From Methylobacillus rhizosphaerae (GTDB lineage: Bacteria > Pseudomonadota > Gammaproteobacteria > Burkholderiales > Methylophilaceae): a DNA stretch of 64,000 bases. Below, piece by piece: positions 10,392-18,543 of the stretch. Each line of letters starts with the position of its first letter. The first letter of the stretch is position 1. The stretch covers positions 127,805 to 191,804 of the forward strand of contig NZ_FZOA01000002.1 of the NCBI RefSeq assembly GCF_900187985.1, in the 5' to 3' direction. The position numbers and the translations under genes are program-made. The notes beneath the pieces are model-generated. The model searched no databases. It saw only the letters and a list, made by a program, of their open reading frames with translations, and was not told the origin of the DNA.

Positions 10392-11228
10392 CTACTTGCC
10401 GACTTTTAGTTGGCCGCCAGTACCCAGGCCGCCTTTAACTTCTTGCGCCTTGTAGTTACGTAGGGAAATTACCATGTTGTTGTAGGAGTCCATGAATGCA
10501 GCGACAGTTGCTTTACCCTCTGGAGTACGAGAGAAGCCACTTAGTCCGCCGGCAGCACCACCACCAAATGCGCCTAAGGCGGCACCAAAATTGGTTGCTG
10601 TGGCATTACCTTCAGAAATGCCGATCTGTACGGAAGAGCGGATGTCAAGCAAGGTCAATGTCACGACTGAAACTTTGGATTCCATCGCGCCGGCCAGTAC
10701 ACCAACAGTGCTACCCACCAGGCTGCCGAGTGCACCAGCAATCTTGCCGGTAGAGTCGTTGTCTATGATGATAGCGGGTTCCAGGTAGTAATCAGCAGCA
10801 ACGCGTTGGCCTTTTTGTTGCTTGGAGCCTGCGCGGTATTCACCGGAGTTGCGTTGTTTATCGGTGATGGCGGAAAGGCGGCTGTCAGTACGACTGTTAC
10901 CGATGGCTGTAATCACGAAGCAATTTGATTGCTGGACTGCCAGGCGCAATAAAGGCTCAATGCTGGTTACCTTGGTTGCAGCGCCAAAAGAGGCGAACCA
11001 TTCTTTATCTCGACCATCATCTACAGCAATAGTACCAAGAGGAGCATCGCAATGTTCCAGTTTTGAGTTTGCATTTACACTGGTGCCACCTGCTGCTGCA
11101 CCTGATGCAGCAGTAGAGGATGAACCAGTAGTGAGCATCCCTCCCAGTGGACCACCATCACTGACACAGCCAGCCAATGACAGGGGTAATAAGACATACA
11201 TTGCCTTGCTCAAGTTTTTCAGAAGCAT
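10392..11228 (-). CDS. CsgG/HfaB-family lipoprotein
   Basis: A 278-residue outer-membrane lipoprotein candidate (lipobox LAGC, Cys21). After a low-complexity Ser/Ala/Gly stretch (about 34-52) comes a domain typical of CsgG relatives: a FVITAIGNSR strand-helix, a region predicting a bound nucleotide-like fold around YYLEPAIII, two glycine-rich hydrophobic segments (GALGSLVGSTVGVLAG and GAALGAFGGGAAGG), then VVTLTLLDIRSSVQI. CsgG itself is the curli secretion pore; no curli genes (csgA, B, E, F) are near, so a curli role is not supported. Followed on the same strand side by the Sel1 lipoprotein, 35 bp upstream, probably in one operon. Confidence 0.82.
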   Translation of the reverse strand: MLLKNLSKAMYVLLPLSLAGCVSDGGPLGGMLTTGSSSTAASGAAAGGTSVNANSKLEHCDAPLGTIAVDDGRDKEWFASFGAATKVTSIEPLLRLAVQQSNCFVITAIGNSRTDSRLSAITDKQRNSGEYRAGSKQQKGQRVAADYYLEPAIIIDNDSTGKIAGALGSLVGSTVGVLAGAMESKVSVVTLTLLDIRSSVQIGISEGNATATNFGAALGAFGGGAAGGLSGFSRTPEGKATVAAFMDSYNNMVISLRNYKAQEVKGGLGTGGQLKVGK

Positions 11229-11263
11229 ATTATTTTCTCTTAAATAACAGGTTGATTAAATGA

Positions 11264-11857
11264 TTAGTAGAAATACCAGGAGGAATCGCGCCAGTAGCTG
11301 CGGTAGTGATAACCGCTGTGCCAGTATCCGTACCAAGATGGACGGTATAAGCTGAGCCATTTTCTGTATTCAATTTCATTCTTTTTGGCTTCTTGAGCTT
11401 GTTTTAATAGCTGTTGTGCCTCCGAGTTGCCTTTGGCAGCAGCCATGCTTAGCCAGGACTCGGCTTCAGCCGGGTCAGAGCCCATTTCCTCAAGACCCAT
11501 GAGATAGAATCGACCAACAGCAAGTTGTGCATCAATATCACCATGTTCTGCTGCATGGCGCATCCAAGTCAGTGCTTGATATGAGTTGCGAGTGATGCCA
11601 TCGCCACGAAAATAACGTAGTCCGAGGTCAAAAGCTGCCCGCGGATCTTGTTCAGCGACTTTGGTAAGTTGTTGAATTTTTAACTCTTCAGTGGCGCTGA
11701 TAGGGGATTCTGGAGTGAAAGTCTGGGTGTTCCGTGGACGATCGGAGCAACCTTGCTCATCGCAGATACGCACAGTTTGCGATTGGGAAGGATTTGTACT
11801 GCACCCCGATAGACTACACAAAAAGATTAGCCCGAGAGATAATGAGAGCTTATGCAT
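11264..11857 (-). CDS. Sel1-repeat lipoprotein
   Basis: A 197-residue lipoprotein (lipobox LSGC, Cys19) with three Sel1-like TPR units at about residues 59-150, recognisable by FDLGLRYFRGDGITRNSYQA, DAQLAVGRFYLMG and EAESWLSMAAAKGNSEA. The C-terminal 40 residues are unusually rich in Tyr, Trp, His and Ser. Sel1 repeats mediate protein contacts. First gene of a likely two-gene unit with the CsgG-like lipoprotein, so the two may act together in the envelope (inference). Base composition is more A+T rich than its neighbours. Confidence 0.82.
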   Translation of the reverse strand: MHKLSLSLGLIFLCSLSGCSTNPSQSQTVRICDEQGCSDRPRNTQTFTPESPISATEELKIQQLTKVAEQDPRAAFDLGLRYFRGDGITRNSYQALTWMRHAAEHGDIDAQLAVGRFYLMGLEEMGSDPAEAESWLSMAAAKGNSEAQQLLKQAQEAKKNEIEYRKWLSLYRPSWYGYWHSGYHYRSYWRDSSWYFY

Positions 11858-12119
11858 ATTATTGATTTTAATTTAAATTATTAAAAAGATACTTTTTTTG
11901 ACAATTGTTAATATTCTAATTTTGCCAAGGATTCTAACCAACTTTGATAAAGAAGACTACATAAAATCCGGTAGTGGGCTGCTATGTTGAGTAATTCTTA
12001 TTTAAATTTGTGAATATATCCTATAGTCATACCGCGCTATGTCATTGCAGATAAGCCATTACTGTAAATACACCCATATCTTATGTCAGCGCCAGCTATG
12101 CTGATGCGTTGAATCAGAA
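11858..12119. other. A+T-rich divergent intergenic region
   Basis: 262 bp between the Sel1 lipoprotein gene and xoxF, markedly A+T rich in its left half. It must carry promoters for both directions. TTGACA at 11898-11903 is a perfect -35-like hexamer but has no convincing -10 partner. No obvious Shine-Dalgarno precedes xoxF. Confidence 0.6.
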
Positions 12120-13985
12120 ATGCAAACACGATATTCCTTTACTCTACTTTCTTTGTTTTTTGTTTCCACTTATGCGCTATCAGCAGAAGATTCACTACAG
12201 CGCCTGACACAGGATGACCGGCAGTGGGTCAGTCCGCGCAAGGATTACTATAATCAGGGCTATAGTCGTCTCAGTCAGGTCAATCGACGCAATGTCTCAC
12301 AGCTCAAGCTCGCATGGAGTTTTTCCACCGGGATACAGCGTGGGCATGAGGGCGCGCCGCTGGTGATCGGTAATGTGATGTATGTGCATACGGCGTTCCC
12401 CAATAATGTTTATGCGCTGGACCTGGATCATGACCAGAAAATCCTCTGGGCGTATTTTCCCAAGCAGTCCAGCGATATCGAGGCGATTCTCTGTTGCGAC
12501 AATATCAGCCGGGGACTGGCGTACGGGGATGGCAAGATATTGTTGCAGCAGAACAATGGTCTGCTGGTTGCCCTGGATAGCCACGATGGTCATAAGGTGT
12601 GGGAAGTACAGGTCAATGATCCTGAACAGGGTGCGACCAATACCAATGCGCCTTATGTTTTTCGTGACAAAGTGCTGACTGGCTGTAGTGGAGGCGAGTT
12701 TGGCGTGCGCTGCTTTCTTGCAGCCTATGCCTTGAAGGATGGAGAATTGCAGTGGAAAGCCTATAGCACAGGCCCTGATAGTGATGTACTGATAGGCGCT
12801 GGATTCAATGCCGATAATCCGCAATACAGTGCGTTGTCGGTATATGAAGATGTTGCGGGCGGCAACAAGGAAGGCGGCTCGTTTCGTGCCTTGCCCAAGG
12901 AAAAACTGAAATTTCCCGAAACTGACCTGGGAATAAAAACCTGGCTCAAGCCCCAGGCTGCTGCCAATGGCTGGGAGCATGGAGGCGGGCCAGTATGGGG
13001 CTGGTTTTCCTTTGATCCCAGGCTTAACCTGGTGTACTACGGCACGGGTAATCCATCGGTCTGGAATCCTGATATCCGGCCAGGCGACAACAAATGGGCG
13101 ATGACGCTTTTTGCCCGTGATCTTGATACCGGCATGGCGCGTTGGGGTTATCAGCTGACACCACACGATGAGTGGGATTATGACAGCGTCAATGAGCTGA
13201 TCCTATGGGATCATGAGCAACAGAAACTGGCGACTCACTTTGACCGCAATGGGTTTGCCTATACTCTGGAACGCGAGACCGGAAAACTGCTGGTCGCGGA
13301 AAAAATGCATCCTTTCGTCAATTGGGCCACAGGTATTGACCTGCAAACCGGGGTGCCGCTCAAGGATGCCCGTTACTCTACGCATGAAGACCATGAAACC
13401 GAGGCGATCTGTCCTTCTGCCATTGGTGCCAAGAATATGCAGCCTGCGGCGTACTCGCCACAAAGTGGCTGGTTCTATGTGCCGTTGAACCATCTCTGCA
13501 TGACATATGAGGCCGTGGAAGCCAAATATGTTGCCGGCCAGCCGTGGGCAGGTGCAAGCCTGACCATGCAGCCTGGACCGGATGGCAACATGGGGGCGTT
13601 TATGGCCTGGGACGGGCTCAAGGGAAAGCAGGTCTGGTATAAGCAGGAGAAATTTGCAGTCTGGAGCGGGGCACTGGCCACTGCTGGGCACCTGGTGTTT
13701 TACGGCACCCTGGATCGTTGGTTCAAGGCACTGGATGCGCGGGACGGCAAGGAGCTATGGCGTTTCCAGGTGGGTTCGGGCATTGTGGGTAATCCCATGA
13801 CCTACCAGCACCGGGGCAGACAATATATCGCAGTGTTTTCAGGCGTGGGAGGCTGGGCCGGGGTTGCACTCAACCAGGGGCTCACTGAGGACAGTGATGG
13901 AGCCGGTACAGCAGGCGCGTTCCGCGAGTTGAATGATTACAATGCAGCTCCGGGTAGCGGCGCACTGAACGTATTTGCGTTGTAA
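12120..13985 (+). CDS. xoxF: Lanthanide-type PQQ methanol dehydrogenase, XoxF family
   Basis: A 621-residue eight-bladed propeller quinoprotein with an N-terminal signal peptide (cleavage near residue 21-22), hence periplasmic. It should oxidise methanol or another short alcohol to the aldehyde using PQQ and pass electrons to a cytochrome c. Seen: vicinal disulfide Cys125-Cys126 (ILCCDNISRG), metal ligands Glu193 and Asn311, catalytic base Asp353 in HDEWDYD, and Asp355 two residues later. The extra Asp replaces the Ala of calcium-dependent MxaF and is the known hallmark of lanthanide-dependent XoxF. No xoxG cytochrome, xoxJ or mxa gene lies nearby. Divergent from the lipoprotein pair and solitary. 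ILCCDNISRG differs from the usual VACCDVVNRG, so this is a divergent XoxF branch. Confidence 0.92.
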   Translation: MQTRYSFTLLSLFFVSTYALSAEDSLQRLTQDDRQWVSPRKDYYNQGYSRLSQVNRRNVSQLKLAWSFSTGIQRGHEGAPLVIGNVMYVHTAFPNNVYALDLDHDQKILWAYFPKQSSDIEAILCCDNISRGLAYGDGKILLQQNNGLLVALDSHDGHKVWEVQVNDPEQGATNTNAPYVFRDKVLTGCSGGEFGVRCFLAAYALKDGELQWKAYSTGPDSDVLIGAGFNADNPQYSALSVYEDVAGGNKEGGSFRALPKEKLKFPETDLGIKTWLKPQAAANGWEHGGGPVWGWFSFDPRLNLVYYGTGNPSVWNPDIRPGDNKWAMTLFARDLDTGMARWGYQLTPHDEWDYDSVNELILWDHEQQKLATHFDRNGFAYTLERETGKLLVAEKMHPFVNWATGIDLQTGVPLKDARYSTHEDHETEAICPSAIGAKNMQPAAYSPQSGWFYVPLNHLCMTYEAVEAKYVAGQPWAGASLTMQPGPDGNMGAFMAWDGLKGKQVWYKQEKFAVWSGALATAGHLVFYGTLDRWFKALDARDGKELWRFQVGSGIVGNPMTYQHRGRQYIAVFSGVGGWAGVALNQGLTEDSDGAGTAGAFRELNDYNAAPGSGALNVFAL

Positions 13986-14053
13986 GTTCGTTTTTCTTCT
14001 GGGTTACTACGGAAAAAATGCCACAACTTACGTTTCCCTGGCACTAGCCCGGC

Positions 14054-14665
14054 CTATCGTCCCAGCCGCACCAGCGCGCGGTCGTGCAGGCGCGACAGCA
14101 GCCACAATGCAGAGATGCCACCCAGAAGCGCAAATGCCATGTCAGATTGTGTATCCCATTCGTAGCCTTGCGTGCCGAGGAATTCATCGGCACCTTGTCC
14201 CATGATCAGCGCCGCTGCCCATTCGATCAATTCATAGGTAGCGCTGATGGCAAGCACGACACTTAACACCAGGAACGCCAGCATCTTTCTTCCCTTGACA
14301 TAAGCGCCGCGCAGCAGGATTTCCCGTACAGCGATCGCAGGCACGAAGCCTTGCATAAAATGCCCGATCTTGTCATAAGGATTGCGTTCCAGTCCCAGCC
14401 ACTGTGCCATCTCGAAACCAAGCGGGACGCGCGCATAGCTATAGGCACCGCCCATGATCAATACCAGCGCATGCAGGAAGATCAGGCCGTAGAGCAGTGT
14501 GGTCAATGGATAATGGCGGTAAGTCGCCCACAACGCAGGCAGCACAATGAGCACGGGCAGCACTTCCATCAGCCAGGTCAGTCTGTCGTAGGGCTGAATG
14601 CCGGAGATTACCAGGGCCGCAAGCAGGAACAGGGTGCCACACTGCAACCAGCGTAGGCGTGGCAT
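14054..14665 (-). CDS. DUF2238 (YjdF-like) inner-membrane protein
   Basis: A 203-residue polytopic protein of the DUF2238/YjdF family with about six hydrophobic helices. Conserved family segments are YDKIGHFMQGFVPAIAVREIL near residues 99-118 and the acidic ELIEWAAAL, followed by GYEWDTQSDMAFALLG near the end. No enzymatic role is established for the family. It starts 5 bp after the stop of the 51-residue membrane protein gene, so the two are surely cotranscribed. Confidence 0.85.
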   Translation of the reverse strand: MPRLRWLQCGTLFLLAALVISGIQPYDRLTWLMEVLPVLIVLPALWATYRHYPLTTLLYGLIFLHALVLIMGGAYSYARVPLGFEMAQWLGLERNPYDKIGHFMQGFVPAIAVREILLRGAYVKGRKMLAFLVLSVVLAISATYELIEWAAALIMGQGADEFLGTQGYEWDTQSDMAFALLGGISALWLLSRLHDRALVRLGR

Positions 14666-14670
14666 AGAGG

Positions 14671-14826
14671 TTAACCTTTGTCAGGCCGGTTGAACAGGGA
14701 AAACACAATCCCGACCGTGATGCCGATCAATGCTCCCAGGCCAAGGTTATCCAGGCTTAACCCGGCCACAGTACCAACAATAGTGGCCATCGACAGGTTG
14801 AATATTTCTTTGTATTTATTTGGCAT
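14671..14826 (-). CDS. 51-residue small membrane protein
   Basis: Begins MPNKYKEIFNLSMATIV and ends FNRPDKG. It has a short basic N-terminus, two Gly/Leu/Ile-rich hydrophobic stretches (about residues 13-24 and 28-44, the second GLGALIGITVGIVFSLF) and a polar tail, so it is probably a one- or hairpin-spanning inner-membrane peptide. It lies 5 bp upstream of the DUF2238 gene. No strong ribosome site is visible. I do not recognise the family. Confidence 0.6.
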   Translation of the reverse strand: MPNKYKEIFNLSMATIVGTVAGLSLDNLGLGALIGITVGIVFSLFNRPDKG

Positions 14827-14865
14827 GATGCAATTATATGTGAGAAAGCACGGCAGTATGCGGTA

Positions 14866-15486
14866 TCAGGCTGTGGATTCAGCGGCACTTCCTTGGACAG
14901 TGTACTTGCCGGCGAATGTTTCATCGCTCATCAGCAGGTAACGCATGCCCTCAACCACGGACACGATGGTGGGGATGAATGTCCAGAAGAACAATACATA
15001 CACCCAGCCATTACGCGCGAGATAGAACTTGTGGATGCCCAGCCAGCCGAACAGGATGGCCAGTATGGCAGTAGCGGTTCTTTTCCTGAAATGGGGAACT
15101 ACAAACAAGGTCGTGATGAAATAGCCCGCCAGGATGAACAGCCAGCCCCTGGCCATGTGTCCTGCCAGAAAAAGCATGATGGCGAATATCAGGGATACGA
15201 TTGCCAGGTAGAAAGCAGCAAGGGCGGCAAATGGCCGTCGTCCAAGGCTGGTGAATACGGGAGCCTTGATTTCCACTTCCGGCATGGTTACGCCGCTGAT
15301 GCGGGTGACTAGAGCTACAGTCAGTGCCGCCACCATGAAATAGAGGGTGGACAATGCCAGAAAAGCAGGCAGGTATTGTGCATACGTTTGAGAAATAAAC
15401 ATGAAGCCGCCGATAAGCAAGCCAGATGCGATAACTGAAACGATGGCATCACTCATGGAGTTGGTGATTTTCATCATGCTGCTCAC
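14866..15486 (-). CDS. TM2-domain membrane protein
   Basis: A 206-residue inner-membrane protein with about six hydrophobic segments. The last third is a TM2 domain: an ILFGWLGIHKFYLAR helix-turn, then a VLFFWTFIPTIVSVVEG helix and a YLLMSDETF tail. The N-terminal 120 residues have no recognisable domain. Its start overlaps the stop of the following upstream TM2 gene by 4 nt (ATGA type), so translation is coupled. The C-terminal domain is closely similar to that neighbour, suggesting tandem duplication. Confidence 0.82.
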   Translation of the reverse strand: MSSMMKITNSMSDAIVSVIASGLLIGGFMFISQTYAQYLPAFLALSTLYFMVAALTVALVTRISGVTMPEVEIKAPVFTSLGRRPFAALAAFYLAIVSLIFAIMLFLAGHMARGWLFILAGYFITTLFVVPHFRKRTATAILAILFGWLGIHKFYLARNGWVYVLFFWTFIPTIVSVVEGMRYLLMSDETFAGKYTVQGSAAESTA

Positions 15487-15842
15487 GCGCCGCCATATTT
15501 ACGGTTGAATTCCTCATCGCTCATGACCAGGTAGAGGATGAACTCGATAAAGGCGATGATGGCCGGGATGAAAGTCCAGAAGAACAACAGGTACACAATG
15601 CCCCAGCCAATGCGACCCAGATAGAATTTATGAATGCCGAAACCACCGAGGAAGAATGCAAGCAGCGCAGCAACCAGCTTGCTTTTGCCATTGGGTGCTA
15701 CAGAAGACAGCGAGCCGGGAGCCGGTAATTGCCTGACGCCACACTTGGGGCAGATTTCCGCTTTTTCATTGATGATCTCACCACAGTCCTTGCAGAATTT
15801 CTCGTCGATATTCTTCTGCTTGGTCGCAGATGCTTCATTCAT
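15483..15842 (-). CDS. Zinc-ribbon TM2-domain protein
   Basis: A 119-residue protein with an N-terminal zinc ribbon (CKDCGEIINEKAEICPKCG, four Cys at about 17, 20, 32, 35), a short linker and a C-terminal TM2 domain with GIHKFYLGR and LLFFWTFIPAIIAFIEF. TM2 proteins are small two-helix membrane proteins of unknown biochemical role. GGGGAAGAAAAATGA-type upstream sequence gives a good ribosome site. First gene of the pair. Confidence 0.86.
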   Translation of the reverse strand: MNEASATKQKNIDEKFCKDCGEIINEKAEICPKCGVRQLPAPGSLSSVAPNGKSKLVAALLAFFLGGFGIHKFYLGRIGWGIVYLLFFWTFIPAIIAFIEFILYLVMSDEEFNRKYGGA

Positions 15843-16022
15843 TTTTCTTCCCCCTCAATTCAGTTTTTTATGCCATGGAAAACCTGCCGGTACGTTTACT
15901 GCGAGGTATCAGCCCAGAGGTATGACGACTAGGCTAATGATATTCCTATTATTTTGCCTTACTTGACTGTGCTGGAAAGCATGATGCGATTCTGCCTGGT
16001 ATGACTGCTAGGTTCAATAGGT

Positions 16023-16817
16023 TCAGCGTGGTGCCGGGACATGGCCTTTGACTGCATTGGCGCAAGCGTTGCATATAATGCGTCCTGAGGTATCGGTCGG
16101 CAAGCATGCGCGCATGCGTGTCTTGAGAGTGGCAATGTCGCTGGGGCTCATGGCGGCGAGCTTCTGTCCAACACTGGGAGCGCCTAGCGCGATTGTCCAA
16201 TATTCATCGAAACTGGCAAAAATGCGTTGGACGGTAATTTTTCGAGTGTCGATGTCATGCAGCCCGGCTGCAGTCCACAAATCCCGCATCACCTCTATGC
16301 TGGAGGCGTCAGGGCTGGGTGGGGCAGGAATGGATACGCCCAGCTCGCGCATTTCGGTATGCAGCGCATGATAAGGAAATCCACCATGCTCCATGTCCCA
16401 GGCATAGGCCGCCACCATGCCATCCGGACTGACAGTGCGTACCATCTCCATCACCCCTTTGAGCGGGTCTGGCACAAAGAAAATCACTAATGGCATGACT
16501 GCCACATCGAACAGATTACCAGGGTAGGGCAACGCCATGGCATCTCCACAACTGAGCTGGGCGGCGTGCAGGGCAGGACGTGCCTGGGCGTAGGCAAGCT
16601 GTGCTTCCGATGGATCTATCCCATGCACTGAAAGAGGCGAGCACTGTTCGATGAGCATTTCAGTGAAAGCCCCATTGCCACATCCCACATCCAGCCAGCG
16701 CATGCCTGGTGCCGGGGCAAGCCAGTCGAGAAACACCTGGCCTGCAAGTTGGCTCCATTTACCCATGTATTGTTCATAAGTGGCGCCATTATTGAAGCGA
16801 ATCTGCGGATGGTTCAT
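16023..16817 (-). CDS. SAM-dependent methyltransferase (type 11-like)
   Basis: A 264-residue class I methyltransferase of the UbiE/methyltransf_11 type. AdoMet motif I LDVGCGNGAF lies near residues 42-51, motif II GIDPSEAQLAYA near 66-77, and the DAMALPYPGNLFDVAV segment near 92-107. The C-terminal part (WTAAGLHDIDTRKI, later IICNACANAV) resembles small-molecule methyltransferases but gives no substrate. The start is MNHPQIRFNNG. It is separated from neighbours by 70-180 bp and looks monocistronic. Confidence 0.82.
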   Translation of the reverse strand: MNHPQIRFNNGATYEQYMGKWSQLAGQVFLDWLAPAPGMRWLDVGCGNGAFTEMLIEQCSPLSVHGIDPSEAQLAYAQARPALHAAQLSCGDAMALPYPGNLFDVAVMPLVIFFVPDPLKGVMEMVRTVSPDGMVAAYAWDMEHGGFPYHALHTEMRELGVSIPAPPSPDASSIEVMRDLWTAAGLHDIDTRKITVQRIFASFDEYWTIALGAPSVGQKLAAMSPSDIATLKTRMRACLPTDTSGRIICNACANAVKGHVPAPR

Positions 16818-16886
16818 CTTGATGACTCAGGGAATCTGTACGATGCGTAGCACATCAATGTCTGATACGAGAGGGGGCGGGCCTGT

Positions 16887-17273
16887 TCATTCATGGTCAC
16901 GCAGTTTCAGTACCCTCTGAACCCCGGTTTTGTCGATTTCTGTCAATGTGGATGGTGTGTAAAGGTAATCGAGACGGAATTTGCCTTGCTGGCTAGACTG
17001 GAGCTCATCAATATACAAGGAAAGGCAATAGTTTTCAGAAACTGTTTCCTGCAATTGACACCATCCCCAATGTGCCTTGGAAGTGGCCAGCACTAGCTCG
17101 GCACCGTCTGGCTTTACCGTGCGGGAAGAATAAGCCGCATTGCCATCCTCATAGAGTACCACCATGGTCTGCTCTTTTTCATTGCTGATTTGAAATTGCT
17201 TGGGCCAGTGGTCGGGGGCCGCTGACAACGCATGCGCAAATGTGAGTGATACGAATGCCAGTATCCATTTCAT
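16887..17273 (-). CDS. Small exported protein of unknown function
   Basis: 128 residues with a typical signal peptide (cleavage after SAA or ALSA near residue 18-19). The mature domain of about 110 residues contains two cysteines (in WCQLQ and NYCLSLY) that could form a disulfide and reads as a beta-rich domain. I do not recognise the family. The gene stands between a methyltransferase gene and an STM3941-like membrane protein, all on the minus strand but with 70-80 bp spacers. Confidence 0.65.
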   Translation of the reverse strand: MKWILAFVSLTFAHALSAAPDHWPKQFQISNEKEQTMVVLYEDGNAAYSSRTVKPDGAELVLATSKAHWGWCQLQETVSENYCLSLYIDELQSSQQGKFRLDYLYTPSTLTEIDKTGVQRVLKLRDHE

Positions 17274-17352
17274 GGCTAACTCCTTGAGTTTAGGTGCTTA
17301 TTTCCTTGTTAGGCAATGTATTTTGATTGATTGCACAGGAATACCTTGTCAA

Positions 17353-17895
17353 TCATGCCTGATGATAGCGGGCAAAATACTCACTGCTGATTCTCTGCAA
17401 CTCATCAAAATTGATGCTGAGCGAACTGGCAGTAATGGCAACTGGGCTGCCGCACATCCTGAAATTGGTTCTTTTCAACGAGCGTTTCATTGCGCTGCCA
17501 GTTTCAATATACTCATCCGGGTTCTTGACCTGAACAATCAGGATTCTCTGCTTGTGTGACTCGTAAATACCAAACCCAGTGATATCACGCCATGGCACCA
17601 GGCCAGCGGCAAGACTACTACTATTATCCGTAATGCCAGCCGCATTGAAAATAAGAGCGGGCTTCTTGTTGAACAACCTACGCATGGCTGCCACACCACA
17701 AAAACCAAAAAACACAATCATCACCCATCCTGCCCCCTGCATCAGCCACGCATGATTGAAACGATGATGGGTTTCAGTGAGCAACGTATCAAGAAACACC
17801 ATCCACAACCCGCCTCCGACAAATGCAAGAGAAGCCAGGATAAGCAGGAATATTTTGGTTTTACTGAAAGTAATGACGGTTTCTTCTGGGAGCAT
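17353..17895 (-). CDS. STM3941-family membrane protein
   Basis: About 180 residues with two transmembrane helices (IFLLILASLAFVGGGLWMVF and WVMIVFFGFCGVAAM) followed by a cytoplasmic domain of the STM3941 type, seen in PALIFNAAGITDNSS and LVPWRDITGFGIYE. I chose ATG 17895, because AAAGGA sits 6 nt before it; ATG 17928 would add 11 residues without a ribosome site. Function unknown. Confidence 0.75.
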   Translation of the reverse strand: MLPEETVITFSKTKIFLLILASLAFVGGGLWMVFLDTLLTETHHRFNHAWLMQGAGWVMIVFFGFCGVAAMRRLFNKKPALIFNAAGITDNSSSLAAGLVPWRDITGFGIYESHKQRILIVQVKNPDEYIETGSAMKRSLKRTNFRMCGSPVAITASSLSINFDELQRISSEYFARYHQA

Positions 17896-18543
17896 GAGAT
17901 TCCTTTTGCCGGATACAGTGACCTGCACATAGCGCTGATCGGACTAAGGATTAAATATGACACACCACATTTTGGCAAGCAGCGGTGCTGAGGGTGGAGC
18001 ATCAAAGCGGGCAGTGTTTAGCTTTACCTCGCAATTAAAATGGCTGTCTGGATATCTTCGCGAGTAGCACGTTTTTTCAGGGAATATTGGCTTGCCATGG
18101 CGTCAATAGGTGTCTGTAATTTATCCATATTGGCACAAGCGAATTACTTTGTTTCATGGGTAGGTTCAGAAACAATGGAGGTTTTAAGTTTTTCCATTGC
18201 AGCGGCTGGCAAGCGAACAATAAAAAATACCAAATAATCACCATGAAAATCAGGATATGTGGCTGTTTTGTAAATTAATTTATCCTTGGATTTCAATGGG
18301 GAGTATACAAAGTGTTGCAGTTCTGCCGCATAAGCGCCGAGGTAGACTATGGTGAGTGTCAGGATTGCCAAGTATGCAATTCTGCATACTTTTCTCTATA
18401 GTTTTGCTGCCTATTTGCTTGAGAGCGGTTACGATACCGTTGCTGTGTGAGCGTGATGGGGCCACAGTGATGTTTCGACAATGATGATTACCGATCTACT
18501 GAAAGGATGCGCTCTGGGTGAGCAGTCCGCTGGATAATTTACT
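17896..18543. other. 648-bp region with no secure gene
   Basis: Lower G+C than its surroundings. The only reading frame that looks protein-like is the small one at 18144-18371 on the minus strand. The right end must hold the promoter of the histidine kinase operon; I see no convincing -35/-10 pair there. No tRNA or terminator is evident. Confidence 0.5.
18144..18371 (-). CDS. Possible small secreted or membrane protein
   Basis: Up to 75 residues from a TTG start. It has a hydrophobic N-terminal segment (LAILTLTIVYLGAYAA) that resembles a signal peptide or anchor, then a polar domain with LVFFIVRLPAAAMEKL. There is no ATG in the open frame and no clear ribosome site, and an in-frame stop lies only nine codons upstream. 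It could be a real ORFan, a broken gene remnant or chance. Confidence 0.3.
   Translation of the reverse strand: MAILTLTIVYLGAYAAELQHFVYSPLKSKDKLIYKTATYPDFHGDYLVFFIVRLPAAAMEKLKTSIVSEPTHETK

Noticed and set aside
11898-11903. TTGACA as a xoxF promoter
   Set aside because: A perfect -35 hexamer, but no -10 at 16-18 bp and it is over 200 bp from the gene.
18040-18237. 65-codon plus-strand frame
   Set aside because: Overlaps the better small minus-strand candidate and lacks ribosome site and domain.
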